The notes under the pieces were generated by a model that saw only the letters and a list, made by a program, of their open reading frames with translations, was not told the DNA's origin and did no database searches. A DNA stretch of 34,524 nucleotides from Clostridia bacterium (GTDB lineage Bacteria > Bacillota > Clostridia > Oscillospirales > Acutalibacteraceae), in the NCBI GenBank assembly GCA_017441385.1, contig JAFRXY010000102.1, positions 1 to 34,524 on the forward strand. Reading direction: 5' to 3'. Position numbers and translations under genes: made by a program. Below are positions 6,578 to 12,847 of this stretch, in pieces (position 1 is the first letter of the stretch; every line of letters starts with the position of its first letter).

Positions 6578-8152
6578 TCAGTCCTCCACCGTTTCGGCGA
6601 GGTCGGCAAAGAATCTGTCCGAAATGTTCCGCGACACCGACGTGTTGTTGAGTCTGGGGCCGTGGAAATGCACGTAGTAGGAGCCTACGCCAAAGCACTT
6701 CTTGATGACGTTGGTTTTGAGCTGCACTTCCTGCACCGCGTCGGTGCGGATGCGGTAGGCCACCTTCTTGAAGCCGCCGCGCTGCACGCTGACGACATTG
6801 TCATTCCAATCGAGCGCGGTATTCCGGTAGGAAAGCACGCCCTTGCCGATTGCGGCGGCAAACGCTATGATCGCCAGCGCGTCAACCAGCGGAGAAACGC
6901 CGGCGAATGCGCGGCAGGCAACGCAGAGGCCGCCCAGCACGGCGCCCCAGCATACCACCGGTCTGACAATGTGGTAATAAATGCCGGCTTTGTTCCGTGG
7001 ACGGACATTCATTTCGGTCACGTATTCCGGCAGAATCACGCCCAGCAGCCGGTTCAGGTCGGCTGTGCGGATAATGGGAAGCAGCAGCGCAGTTTCGGTC
7101 TTTTCATCGCCGAAGCCCATGCAGACCGCCTCCACCGAACAGCGTCCCAGCATCTGCTGGAAGACATTCTGCTTAATGACCAGCGCGTGAATATTGCGCA
7201 CCTGCAAGGTGTAATTCTTGACCGTAATCAACCCGTAACGCACGATCACATTGCGGCCTTCTCTCGCCACACGGAAGTCGGCAAACCGGATGGCCGCCCA
7301 GATCACCGTCCAGATATCCGAAATCAGCGCCGAAACGAGGTAGAAGAGCAGCATTCCGAGAATGATCAGGACAATATTGGTTCCCGCGATGACATCGGTC
7401 ACCCGCTCAATATAGGGCAGGAGGTAGTCAAGCGCTTCTTCCAGAAAGCCCTGCGCGATTTCCACCACAAAGAAGAATCCCGCGACCACGATCCAGAAGA
7501 GCTTCCACACGCTCGACGAGGTAAGCCCGTACAGCACAAAGTCGCTCATGCCGGTTCTGATCACCCAGTTGGGTTCCCGTGCTTCGACAGCGGCCTTGCC
7601 CGTTTCGGCCTCCTCGGCGCGGCTGTCCAACTCCGCGCGGCCGAGGATGAAGGCGCGGATTTCCTCCGCTTCTTTCAGCGAAAAGACGAGATTCATTTCG
7701 GCGGTGTTTTTCTCCTGCTTGGTGGAATAGGCGCCGGTGTCGATTTTCAGGCGGCAGGTGCCGACCATCCGCTCGAAGAGGTTGCGGCCCATGTCGATGG
7801 TGTTGATCTTTTCAAAGGGAATGGCGACCCGCTTCCTGAGGAATCTGCCGCTCTCGTAGATGAGGGTGTTTTCCTCCGCCGAAACGAAGGTATACCGCCA
7901 TTTGAAAGCGCAGTAGAGCAGCATGATCAGGCTCACCAGCAGGACGGTTCCGATCACGATCAGGAAGGTCAGCATTCCCGACGACATCACAACGCCCGAA
8001 GCGCCCTTTATGTCGTTCATCAGATCTTCCTTGGACGCGACATCGCCGACAATATTGAAGGCGATGGTGAACGCCATCACCAGAATGACGTAAATGAACC
8101 GGAAAAACAGCTCGAAAATATGGGTGAAGTGACACCTTCTTCTTTCAAACAT
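6578..8152 (-). CDS. PH-domain membrane protein, YdbT-like
   Basis: A 524-residue membrane protein. There are hydrophobic pairs near residues 11-30 and 55-80, and more near 215-290 and 370-420. Between them are repeats typical of bacterial PH (bPH_2) domains: RKRVAIPFEKINTIDMGRNLF, then VRYGLITVKNYTLQVRNIHALVIKQNVFQQ and a third near VVSVQRGGFKKVAYRIR. This multi-PH layout and length match Bacillus YdbT. The preceding gene is the YdbS-like partner, ending 3 nt before this ATG, so they are one operon. In Bacillus the pair has been linked to resistance to some amylolysin-type antimicrobials; I do not infer that role here from sequence. Confidence 0.82.
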   Translation of the reverse strand: MFERRRCHFTHIFELFFRFIYVILVMAFTIAFNIVGDVASKEDLMNDIKGASGVVMSSGMLTFLIVIGTVLLVSLIMLLYCAFKWRYTFVSAEENTLIYESGRFLRKRVAIPFEKINTIDMGRNLFERMVGTCRLKIDTGAYSTKQEKNTAEMNLVFSLKEAEEIRAFILGRAELDSRAEEAETGKAAVEAREPNWVIRTGMSDFVLYGLTSSSVWKLFWIVVAGFFFVVEIAQGFLEEALDYLLPYIERVTDVIAGTNIVLIILGMLLFYLVSALISDIWTVIWAAIRFADFRVAREGRNVIVRYGLITVKNYTLQVRNIHALVIKQNVFQQMLGRCSVEAVCMGFGDEKTETALLLPIIRTADLNRLLGVILPEYVTEMNVRPRNKAGIYYHIVRPVVCWGAVLGGLCVACRAFAGVSPLVDALAIIAFAAAIGKGVLSYRNTALDWNDNVVSVQRGGFKKVAYRIRTDAVQEVQLKTNVIKKCFGVGSYYVHFHGPRLNNTSVSRNISDRFFADLAETVED

Positions 8153-8155
8153 GGC

Positions 8156-8692
8156 TCAGACCTCCGATCCCGCCTGGGAATCAGACTGCGCCTGCGCGGC
8201 GTTTTTCTGCTCCACCTTGACGTTGACCCGCTTCTGGAGGCGGGCGCAGATTTCCTCCGCCACGTCGGTGCCGAGTTCCTGTATCTCCATCACGTCTCCG
8301 GCGGTGTGTATCTGCACGGTGGACAGCTTGAAGGGACGCTGCAATACGCCCTGCGTCACCGCGACATGCTGAATTCTGGAGATGGGAATGACGGTGTGCG
8401 TGCGGTAGAAAATGCCCTTTTTAATCTCAATGCGGTCGGGCGCGATCAGATACGCCCACTGGATGTACTCGATGGGCGGGTAGACGACGATGGAAACGAT
8501 CTGCGCGAGCACCAGAAGCCCCGCGACCGCCCAGCCGATGATCATCAGCGTTTCGCTGCCTTCGTCCTCAGCAATCGCGGAGAAAGCGATCAGCAGCAGC
8601 ACCGCCAGCGGAATGACCGCAAAGATCAGCGCGATGATCCGCGAGAATCTCCACTTGGTCTTTGCCTTTTTGTCCACTCTTTGAAATTCCAT
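8156..8692 (-). CDS. PH-domain membrane protein, YdbS-like
   Basis: 178 residues: a cytoplasmic start (MEFQRVDKKAKTKWRF), two membrane spans at about 16-36 and 45-70, then one bPH_2 domain with the hallmark stretch GIFYRTHTVIPISRIQHVAV followed by QGVLQRPFKLSTVQIHTAG. A longer frame extends to 8776, but AAAGGAG stands 8 nt before the ATG at 8692 and the extension falls inside a transposable element. It is the first gene of the ydbS-ydbT-like operon. The element's end at 8719 leaves only 26 bases before the start codon, so the native promoter has been displaced or the element now supplies it. Confidence 0.82.
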   Translation of the reverse strand: MEFQRVDKKAKTKWRFSRIIALIFAVIPLAVLLLIAFSAIAEDEGSETLMIIGWAVAGLLVLAQIVSIVVYPPIEYIQWAYLIAPDRIEIKKGIFYRTHTVIPISRIQHVAVTQGVLQRPFKLSTVQIHTAGDVMEIQELGTDVAEEICARLQKRVNVKVEQKNAAQAQSDSQAGSEV

Positions 8693-8718
8693 GTTCAAGA
8701 CTCCTTTTAGTTTTGTCC

Positions 8719-8988
8719 TTAGAGCCTGCTGACGTATCTCCGCGTGTGCGTACCGCGCAGTCAGATTTTTCGTCATATGAAGCCAAAACCGCAGGCAATA
8801 CTTTGTGTATTATACTCAATAACGATTTAGCGTGCCGCCTCGGACTTCACAAAAACCATATATGAAAGTTTTTGCTCGTCCTCGGCTGGCAGCTATTGCC
8901 GTTATTGAGTATAACGAGGATTTTGGCAAAATATGGCGGAAAAGATGCAAGTGGGACGTGCGTGGAGAGATACGTCAGCAGGCTCTTA
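8719..8988. mobile_element. Miniature inverted-repeat element (outer), with nested insertion
   Basis: The ends are inverted repeats of 22 bp with one mismatch: TTAGAGCCTGCTGACGTATC... at 8719 and its complement ending at 8988. There is no coding capacity. The middle holds a separate 103-bp element (8811-8913); removing it with one TA copy leaves about 169 bp. A diverged copy starts at 34384 and shares the end, the block TCTCTCCACGCACGTC, the block CATCTTTTCCGCCATATTTT and the central GTTAATACACAAAGTATTG. Confidence 0.85.
8811..8913. mobile_element. Nested 103-bp TA-flanked miniature element, copy 1
   Basis: It begins TATACTCAATAACG and ends with the exact complement (8900-8913). A near-identical inverted copy lies at 17076-17178, with one difference seen. 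The TA at each end is the likely target duplication, as with IS630/Tc1-mariner-type transposition. No ORF. Confidence 0.88.
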
Positions 8989-9042
8989 CCATTATATCAC
9001 GAAAATCTCGACTTGAAAAGGCTTTTTTTCAGGAAAATCAAT

Positions 9043-9573
9043 TCACGCCGCTTCGGGGGCAAGGCGGTAGCCCTGACCCCAGACGGTCTGAATGTAATTC
9101 TGTCCCTCGGTAGCGCGGCGGAGCTTGCCGCGGAGGTTGCTCATGTGGACGTTGACCGTGTTGTCCTCGCTGAAATAGGTTTCTCCCCAGACCGACTCAA
9201 AGATACCCGCCTTGCTGAATATCTTGGACGGGCTTTTGAGCATCAGCTCGAGAATGCCGTATTCGATGGCGGTCAGCTCGATGTGTACGCCTCTGACGGT
9301 CACTTCGCGGGTGTCGAGATTCAGTTCCATATCCCTGTAGGTGAGGATTCTCGACTTGCACTTGCGGCAGTGACGGATGTCCCGCTCGGCGGATTCCAAT
9401 GCGCTGTCCACCGCTTCGGGACGCTCGCAGGCGCAGAGCAATTCCACCTTCGCGCCGTCCAGCCCGGTGGAAGCGTAATTGATGACATAGCCGCACCGGG
9501 CGAGCAGCGACTCGATATTCTCCGCCATACAGCCGTCTTCTTCAATAATAAATATCTTGTAGGTCGTGTTCAT
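9043..9573 (-). CDS. Response-regulator-like protein with reduced receiver and intact OmpR-type winged helix
   Basis: 176 residues. The C-terminal half (about 78-173) is a full Trans_reg_C winged helix: MELNLDTREVTVRGVHIELTA-type start, LMLKSPSKIFSK, NTVNVHMSNLRGKLR and the end IQTVWGQGYRL. The N-terminal half starts like a receiver (YKIFIIEEDGCMAENIESLL) but is about 75 residues instead of 110-120. It lacks a recognisable phospho-acceptor Asp with its MPxxDG loop and the KPF-type lysine, and carries CRKC instead. No kinase gene is adjacent. GGGAGG precedes the ATG at 9573. The frame stays open upstream to 9870, where another ATG has GGAGGGAGG, so a longer form with a hydrophobic start cannot be excluded. 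Probably a phosphorylation-independent DNA-binding regulator. Confidence 0.72.
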   Translation of the reverse strand: MNTTYKIFIIEEDGCMAENIESLLARCGYVINYASTGLDGAKVELLCACERPEAVDSALESAERDIRHCRKCKSRILTYRDMELNLDTREVTVRGVHIELTAIEYGILELMLKSPSKIFSKAGIFESVWGETYFSEDNTVNVHMSNLRGKLRRATEGQNYIQTVWGQGYRLAPEAA

Positions 9574-10000
9574 GGTTTTCAAAACCTCCCTGCTTGGTTG
9601 TTCAATGAACCGGGCGTTCTTCCGCGCGGAAAGCGCAAAAAAAGCCCGCGGTTCTTTCCTATCGACCCCGACAACAAATACATCAAGATAACTGGAAAAA
9701 CACGCAGGTTGACACAATATAGCTTCCATCCCGACGTGCGGAAAGCCCACTCCGGCGCGAAGGCACAGCGGCATACGCAGGACAGAAGGAAAACTGAAAA
9801 AGCGCGATCCAATTAACGCAAAGTAATATGATGTTATCAGGATAACTGCCAATATTTTTATGCTTGCCATTCAGCCGTATTCCTCCCTCCGGAAAGCACA
9901 ACACGGCTGAAAACACCCCTTCCTTCTCTGCCCGAAAAACGGCAAAGCGAAAAGGCATTGAAAAAAAACGAAAAACTATTGGCACAACGAACCCGATGAC
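9574..10000. other. Stretch without a convincing gene upstream of the regulator
   Basis: The minus strand is open in frame with the regulator from 9870, but the encoded sequence does not look conserved. An unusual purine-rich GGAGGGAGG lies near 9886-9894. No terminator, tRNA or known riboswitch was recognised. It probably serves as a long leader for the regulator. Confidence 0.4.
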
Positions 10001-10028
10001 ATTTTATCACGTCAGCACGTCATAAAAT
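10001..10028. repeat. AT-ended dyad after the 13-codon ORF
   Basis: ATTTTAT (10001-10007) and ATAAAAT (10022-10028) frame an inner region with ACGT twice (10009-10012 and 10017-10020). It follows the short ORF by a few bases on the minus strand. No T-run follows, so it looks more like an operator or RNA structure than a terminator. Confidence 0.4.
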
Positions 10029-10031
10029 ATC

Positions 10032-10073
10032 TCAGAGTGTCGTGTACCCCTTACTATCATAATACTTACGCAT
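10032..10073 (-). CDS. Probable 13-residue peptide ORF
   Basis: ATG at 10073, TGA at 10034-10032, encoding MRKYYDSKGYTTL. It has AAAGGAG 8 nt upstream and a sigma-A promoter with a TTGACA -35 box (10133-10161) about 60 bases further up. The promoter-RBS-ATG arrangement is better than chance would readily give. It may be a free small peptide or a leader peptide for the regulator at 9573. No known family is recognised. Confidence 0.5.
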   Translation of the reverse strand: MRKYYDSKGYTTL

Positions 10074-10132
10074 TGAACGCACTCCTTTCATTTGTATGTT
10101 TATATGTATGTATGTTTAATTGATTTGTGTAT

Positions 10133-10161
10133 ATGGTAACACTTTATTCATAAGATGTCAA
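10133..10161 (-). promoter_or_regulatory. Sigma-A promoter of the 13-codon ORF
   Basis: Minus strand: -35 TTGACA (10161-10156), 17-bp spacer, -10 TACCAT (10138-10133). The expected start near 10126 leaves a 50-nt AT-rich leader containing repeated ACATAC units before the ATG at 10073. Confidence 0.65.
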
Positions 10162-10237
10162 GTGCCAAATGCAAACTTTAAGATTTTTTTAAGTTTTCTT
10201 TAGGAATTGCCCGACACATGTTCATCAAAAAAGCCCC

Positions 10238-10289
10238 AAAAAACGATAATGCCCGCTACACAGCTGGAACAGCCATGTCACCGGGCATT
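10238..10289 (-). terminator. Terminator downstream of the XRE regulator
   Basis: On the minus strand AATGCCCG (10289-10282) pairs with CGGGCATT (10255-10248), with an inner GGCTG/CAGC stem, followed by ATCGTTTTTT. It lies about 110 bases after the stop at 10401 and upstream of the promoter at 10161. The stretch between the stop and this hairpin holds nothing recognisable. Confidence 0.7.
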
Positions 10290-10400
10290 GTACTGCCTAT
10301 TTTATTAATGAATCAGCAAAAGTATCCTACACGTTAAATCGACAATCTCCCAAACTTAACCCCATTGCCGTCCCATCATCAAAATAGCCCATCAAAATTA

Positions 10401-10667
10401 TTATCTTACCTGCTCACCAAAAACGTCGCGCTCGACAAACAGATCGTTGACAGTTACGCCGAAGACCTCGGAGAAGCCCTTCAGCTCAATATCGGTAACT
10501 GTGCGCAGACCGTCCTCGATTCTGGAAATGGAACCTCTGCAAACATATACGCCCTTCTCGTCGAGCTTGTCGGCGAGATCCTGCTGGCTCATGCGTCGGG
10601 TTACTCTCAGAATGCGGATGTTTTCTCCTACGATATTGTTCTTTTCGCCATTGATTATACGTGGCAT
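10401..10667 (-). CDS. XRE-family helix-turn-helix regulator
   Basis: An 88-residue single-domain DNA-binding protein. The HTH_3 domain spans about residues 13-75: NIRILRVTRRMSQQDLADKL gives helices 1-2, and VCRGSISRIEDGLRTVTDIE gives the recognition helix and loop; it ends FSEVFGVTVNDLF. GAGGTGAT precedes the ATG. The domain begins after an N-terminal tail MPRIINGEKNNIVG that is common in clostridial XRE regulators. It has a long leader (promoter at 10879-10907) and its own terminator, so it is monocistronic. The target is unknown. Confidence 0.85.
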   Translation of the reverse strand: MPRIINGEKNNIVGENIRILRVTRRMSQQDLADKLDEKGVYVCRGSISRIEDGLRTVTDIELKGFSEVFGVTVNDLFVERDVFGEQVR

Positions 10668-10878
10668 TTCATATCACCTCGAAAAAAGATTAAAATTTTA
10701 CCACTGCCGGCTTCATCACACGAGGCGGACAGTGCATAAGATTTCTGCTTTTTTATCCTATGTAATTTGTGTTGCACATACTGCCGTAGGACTGGCGGGT
10801 ATGCAGGCAAAGGCAAAGGCAACAGCACAAAGCGATTGCCCTGATCAGTGACAAGATACACATCACCAATCAATAATA
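10668..10878. other. About 200-nt leader of the XRE regulator
   Basis: This is the transcribed region between the promoter at 10879-10907 and the XRE start. An open frame from 10873 lies almost at the transcript start without a ribosome binding site and is not convincing as a gene. I recognise no known riboswitch. Confidence 0.4.
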
Positions 10879-10907
10879 ATTATACTACATAAAATAAAAT
10901 AATGCAA
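10879..10907 (-). promoter_or_regulatory. Sigma-A promoter upstream of the XRE regulator
   Basis: Minus strand: -35 TTGCAT (10907-10902), 17-bp spacer, -10 TATAAT (10884-10879). The next minus-strand gene is the XRE regulator, about 210 bases downstream. Confidence 0.75.
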
Positions 10908-11009
10908 GAGAATTTGTTCCCAAATCATCCTATTTTAGTGGGTTTTTATGATTTTTTTACAATTTATAAATAACACAGCGCGGACGCAAACCGCCAATAC
11001 AGGGACTTT

Positions 11010-11669
11010 TCACTTCATCATCTGCTCCCGCATGCACTGAATGATACGGCGCTCCCGCCTTGACACCTGCACCTGCGTCATTCCCAGTATTTTCGCCACG
11101 CTGACCTGCGTCTTTCCGGCAAAATATCTCAGCCGGATAATCTCGCGGTCGGCTTCACTCAGAGCCGCAATCGATTCCCTGAGCGCCACAATGTCGATCA
11201 GCGCTTCGTCGAACTGCCCGGAAGGAATATCCCCCTCGCATTCCTCGCCGTCGTATTCCGCCGTCAGGGAGATCACCGGACGGGACGCGTCAAGCGCCTC
11301 GGCAATGCTTTCCGGCGTTACATCCAGCAATGCGGCCAGTTCGCTCACGGTCGGGTCGCGCCCTTCGGCGGCACGGAATTCTTCCTCCGCGCGGCGGATT
11401 TTCAGCCCCAGATCCCGCAGGCTCCGGCTTACCCTCATCGAACCCCCGTCGCGGAAAAGGCGGCGTATCTCGCCGAGAATCGCCGGAACGGCATAGGTGG
11501 AGAAGCGGACGCTGCGGCTGCTGTCGTAACCCGCCGCCGCCTTGACCAGTCCTTCACAACCCGACTGATACAGATCGTCATAGTCAATGCCGCGGCCCAT
11601 ATACCGGCGGGCGCAGGCGTGAACAAGGCCGATGTTCTCCGTGACCAGTCTGTCCTGCTCAGCCGTCAT
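11010..11669 (-). CDS. sigF: Sporulation sigma factor SigF
   Basis: This is an RNA polymerase sigma factor of the SigF/SigB/SigG group, active in the forespore. Region 2 has ENIGLVHACARRYMGRGIDYDDLYQSG and VRFSTYAVPAILGEIRRLFRD; region 3 follows; region 4 is DREIIRLRYFAGKTQVSVAKILGMTQVQVSRRERR. The order SpoIIAA, SpoIIAB, sigma factor identifies the spoIIA operon. I take ATG 11669 (219 residues), overlapping spoIIAB by 11 nt. A TTG at 11687 is the alternative; neither has a strong ribosome binding site, so coupling to spoIIAB translation is likely. Activity is expected to be held off by SpoIIAB and released by dephosphorylated SpoIIAA. Confidence 0.9.
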   Translation of the reverse strand: MTAEQDRLVTENIGLVHACARRYMGRGIDYDDLYQSGCEGLVKAAAGYDSSRSVRFSTYAVPAILGEIRRLFRDGGSMRVSRSLRDLGLKIRRAEEEFRAAEGRDPTVSELAALLDVTPESIAEALDASRPVISLTAEYDGEECEGDIPSGQFDEALIDIVALRESIAALSEADREIIRLRYFAGKTQVSVAKILGMTQVQVSRRERRIIQCMREQMMK

Positions 11670-12108
11670 GGCGGTATCTCTGCGCAACGCGCTTTTCCAT
11701 CGTGACGGTGGTGCCCCTGCCCACGGCGGAACGCACCCGCAGCCTGTCGGTAAAGCTCTCCATCACCGCAAAGCCCAGACCCGCCCGTTCGCTGCCGCCG
11801 GTGGTGAAAAGCGGCTCCCGCGCCTTGGCAACGTCCGGAATGCCGCAGCCCCTGTCCTTCACGGAAATGAAAAACCGTCCGTCCTCGTAGATTTTCGCTT
11901 CAATCCAGATGGTGCCGATGGTGTCGCGGTAGGCATGTACAATGCAGTTGGTCACCGCTTCGGACACCGCCGTCTTCACATCGGTCATTTCCTCGATGGT
12001 CGGGTCAAGCTGGGACATAAATGCCGCCACCGCCGTGCGGGCAAAGCTCTCGTTTGCCGAATTGCTTGGAATGACCAGCTTCATTTCGTTTTTTGCTTTA
12101 GATTTCAT
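11659..12108 (-). CDS. spoIIAB: Anti-sigma F factor, serine kinase SpoIIAB
   Basis: A 149-residue GHKL-fold ATPase that binds and inhibits SigF and phosphorylates SpoIIAA. Visible ATP-site boxes are the N box EAVTNCIVHAY, G1 box DRGCGIPD and G2 box ERAGLGFAVME, then GTTVTMEKR. The N-terminus MKLVIPSNSANESFAR is the standard SpoIIAB start, preceded here by eight residues. A GAGG lies 12 nt before ATG 12108, somewhat far. Unlike the usual tight layout, 90 AT-rich bases separate it from spoIIAA, whereas its 3' end overlaps sigF. Confidence 0.93.
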   Translation of the reverse strand: MKSKAKNEMKLVIPSNSANESFARTAVAAFMSQLDPTIEEMTDVKTAVSEAVTNCIVHAYRDTIGTIWIEAKIYEDGRFFISVKDRGCGIPDVAKAREPLFTTGGSERAGLGFAVMESFTDRLRVRSAVGRGTTVTMEKRVAQRYRHDG

Positions 12109-12198
12109 GTATTATTATAACCTCACTTTTCTATCAAATAATAATCAAATATTAAGATTTTTAAAATTATTTTTTAATGAATTGAAAAAATATCCCAA

Positions 12199-12501
12199 TT
12201 ATATAACATCCAGTCTGCTCATTCCGGCCAGCTTCATCATGCGCTCGATCATCGGGGGCGCGTTGATCACACGAACGGTACCGCCGTAAGCCGCCGCGTT
12301 TTTATACCTGCCCATGATCAGCCCTATCCCGGACGAATCCATGAAGCCTATCTCCCCGAAATCCAGCAGAAGCAGCTCGGGGCGGAGCAATTCCGCCTCC
12401 CGGTCAATGCTCTCGCGGAACTCCGCCGCGGAATGATGATCGATTTCCCCCGAAAGCCGCGCGATCAGCGTATTGCCCTTTCTCTCAAAAACCACCGACA
12501 T
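12199..12501 (-). CDS. spoIIAA: Anti-anti-sigma factor SpoIIAA
   Basis: A 100-residue STAS-domain protein that, when dephosphorylated, displaces SigF from SpoIIAB. The motif FMDSSGIGLIMGRYK holds the phosphorylated serine (Ser57, equivalent to Ser58 of Bacillus subtilis by motif). The start MSVVFERKGNTLIARLSGEIDHHSA is typical of the family. The AAAGGAAGG ribosome binding site and ATG 12501 are clear. It is the first gene of the operon. A strong hairpin ends about 25 bases upstream, leaving no room for a promoter between the two, so transcription must start at or above that hairpin. Confidence 0.94.
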   Translation of the reverse strand: MSVVFERKGNTLIARLSGEIDHHSAAEFRESIDREAELLRPELLLLDFGEIGFMDSSGIGLIMGRYKNAAAYGGTVRVINAPPMIERMMKLAGMSRLDVI

Positions 12502-12522
12502 TGAATGCCTTCCTTTCCGCGC

Positions 12523-12579
12523 AAAAAATCGCGCACAAGTTATCCTTGCTAAAGAGAATAACTCATGCGCGAAAAAAAA
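12523..12579. terminator. Strong bidirectional hairpin between the small helical gene and spoIIAA
   Basis: CGCGCACAAGTTATCC (12530-12545) pairs with GAATAACTCATGCGCG (12556-12571) as a 16-bp stem with wobble pairs and a 10-nt loop. An A-run precedes it and eight A follow, so T-runs occur in both directions. On the minus strand it ends the 12609 gene, but it also forms the leader of spoIIAA. Confidence 0.75.
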
Positions 12580-12608
12580 TTGATCAAAGATTGTCGATGG
12601 AATGCGAC

Positions 12609-12842
12609 TTAAAGACCGAATTTTTTGGTGATGCCGGAAGGAATCTTATCGGCGATGCCGCCGGGCAGTTTGTCGGCGAGGTCTTTGAAATCCACCTTGG
12701 CCACCGCTTCAAACGCCTTTTCGCACTCCGCCTTGGGCAGCTTGGTTTCATTGACAAGGAAGTCGATTGCGTCATCCTTGCTTCTGATGGTACCGGCCGC
12801 CTTCTTGAGCTTATCAAGTGCGTCCTGCATGGAAATTGCCAT
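12609..12842 (-). CDS. Small helical protein of unknown function
   Basis: A 77-residue soluble protein with no signal or membrane span. Sequence begins MAISMQDALDKLKKAAG, has a central helix pattern (SKDDAIDFLVNETKLPKAECEKAFEAV) and ends with a Gly/Pro/Lys-rich stretch KLPGGIADKIPSGITKKFGL. I recognise no family. The ATG at 12842 follows AAAGGAGGTG at ideal spacing; a GTG three codons earlier overlaps that site and is rejected. It starts 5 nt after the polysaccharide deacetylase stop, so it is the last gene of the response regulator/kinase/deacetylase operon, and a strong hairpin follows. The very good ribosome binding site suggests high expression. Confidence 0.8.
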   Translation of the reverse strand: MAISMQDALDKLKKAAGTIRSKDDAIDFLVNETKLPKAECEKAFEAVAKVDFKDLADKLPGGIADKIPSGITKKFGL

Positions 12843-12847
12843 TCTTT

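Noticed and set aside
6482-8710. Very long open frame (742 codons) on the plus strand
   Set aside because: It runs antisense to the clear ydbS/ydbT-like pair, is His/Asp/Arg-rich in the manner of a reverse-frame shadow, and lacks a ribosome binding site.
9574-9870. N-terminal extension of the reduced response regulator
   Set aside because: Not used in the main call because the receiver-like fold begins exactly at the ATG at 9573, which has its own GGGAGG; kept as an open alternative.
10655-10873. 72-codon frame upstream of the XRE regulator
   Set aside because: Its start falls almost at the predicted transcript start with no ribosome binding site; the sequence is low in information.
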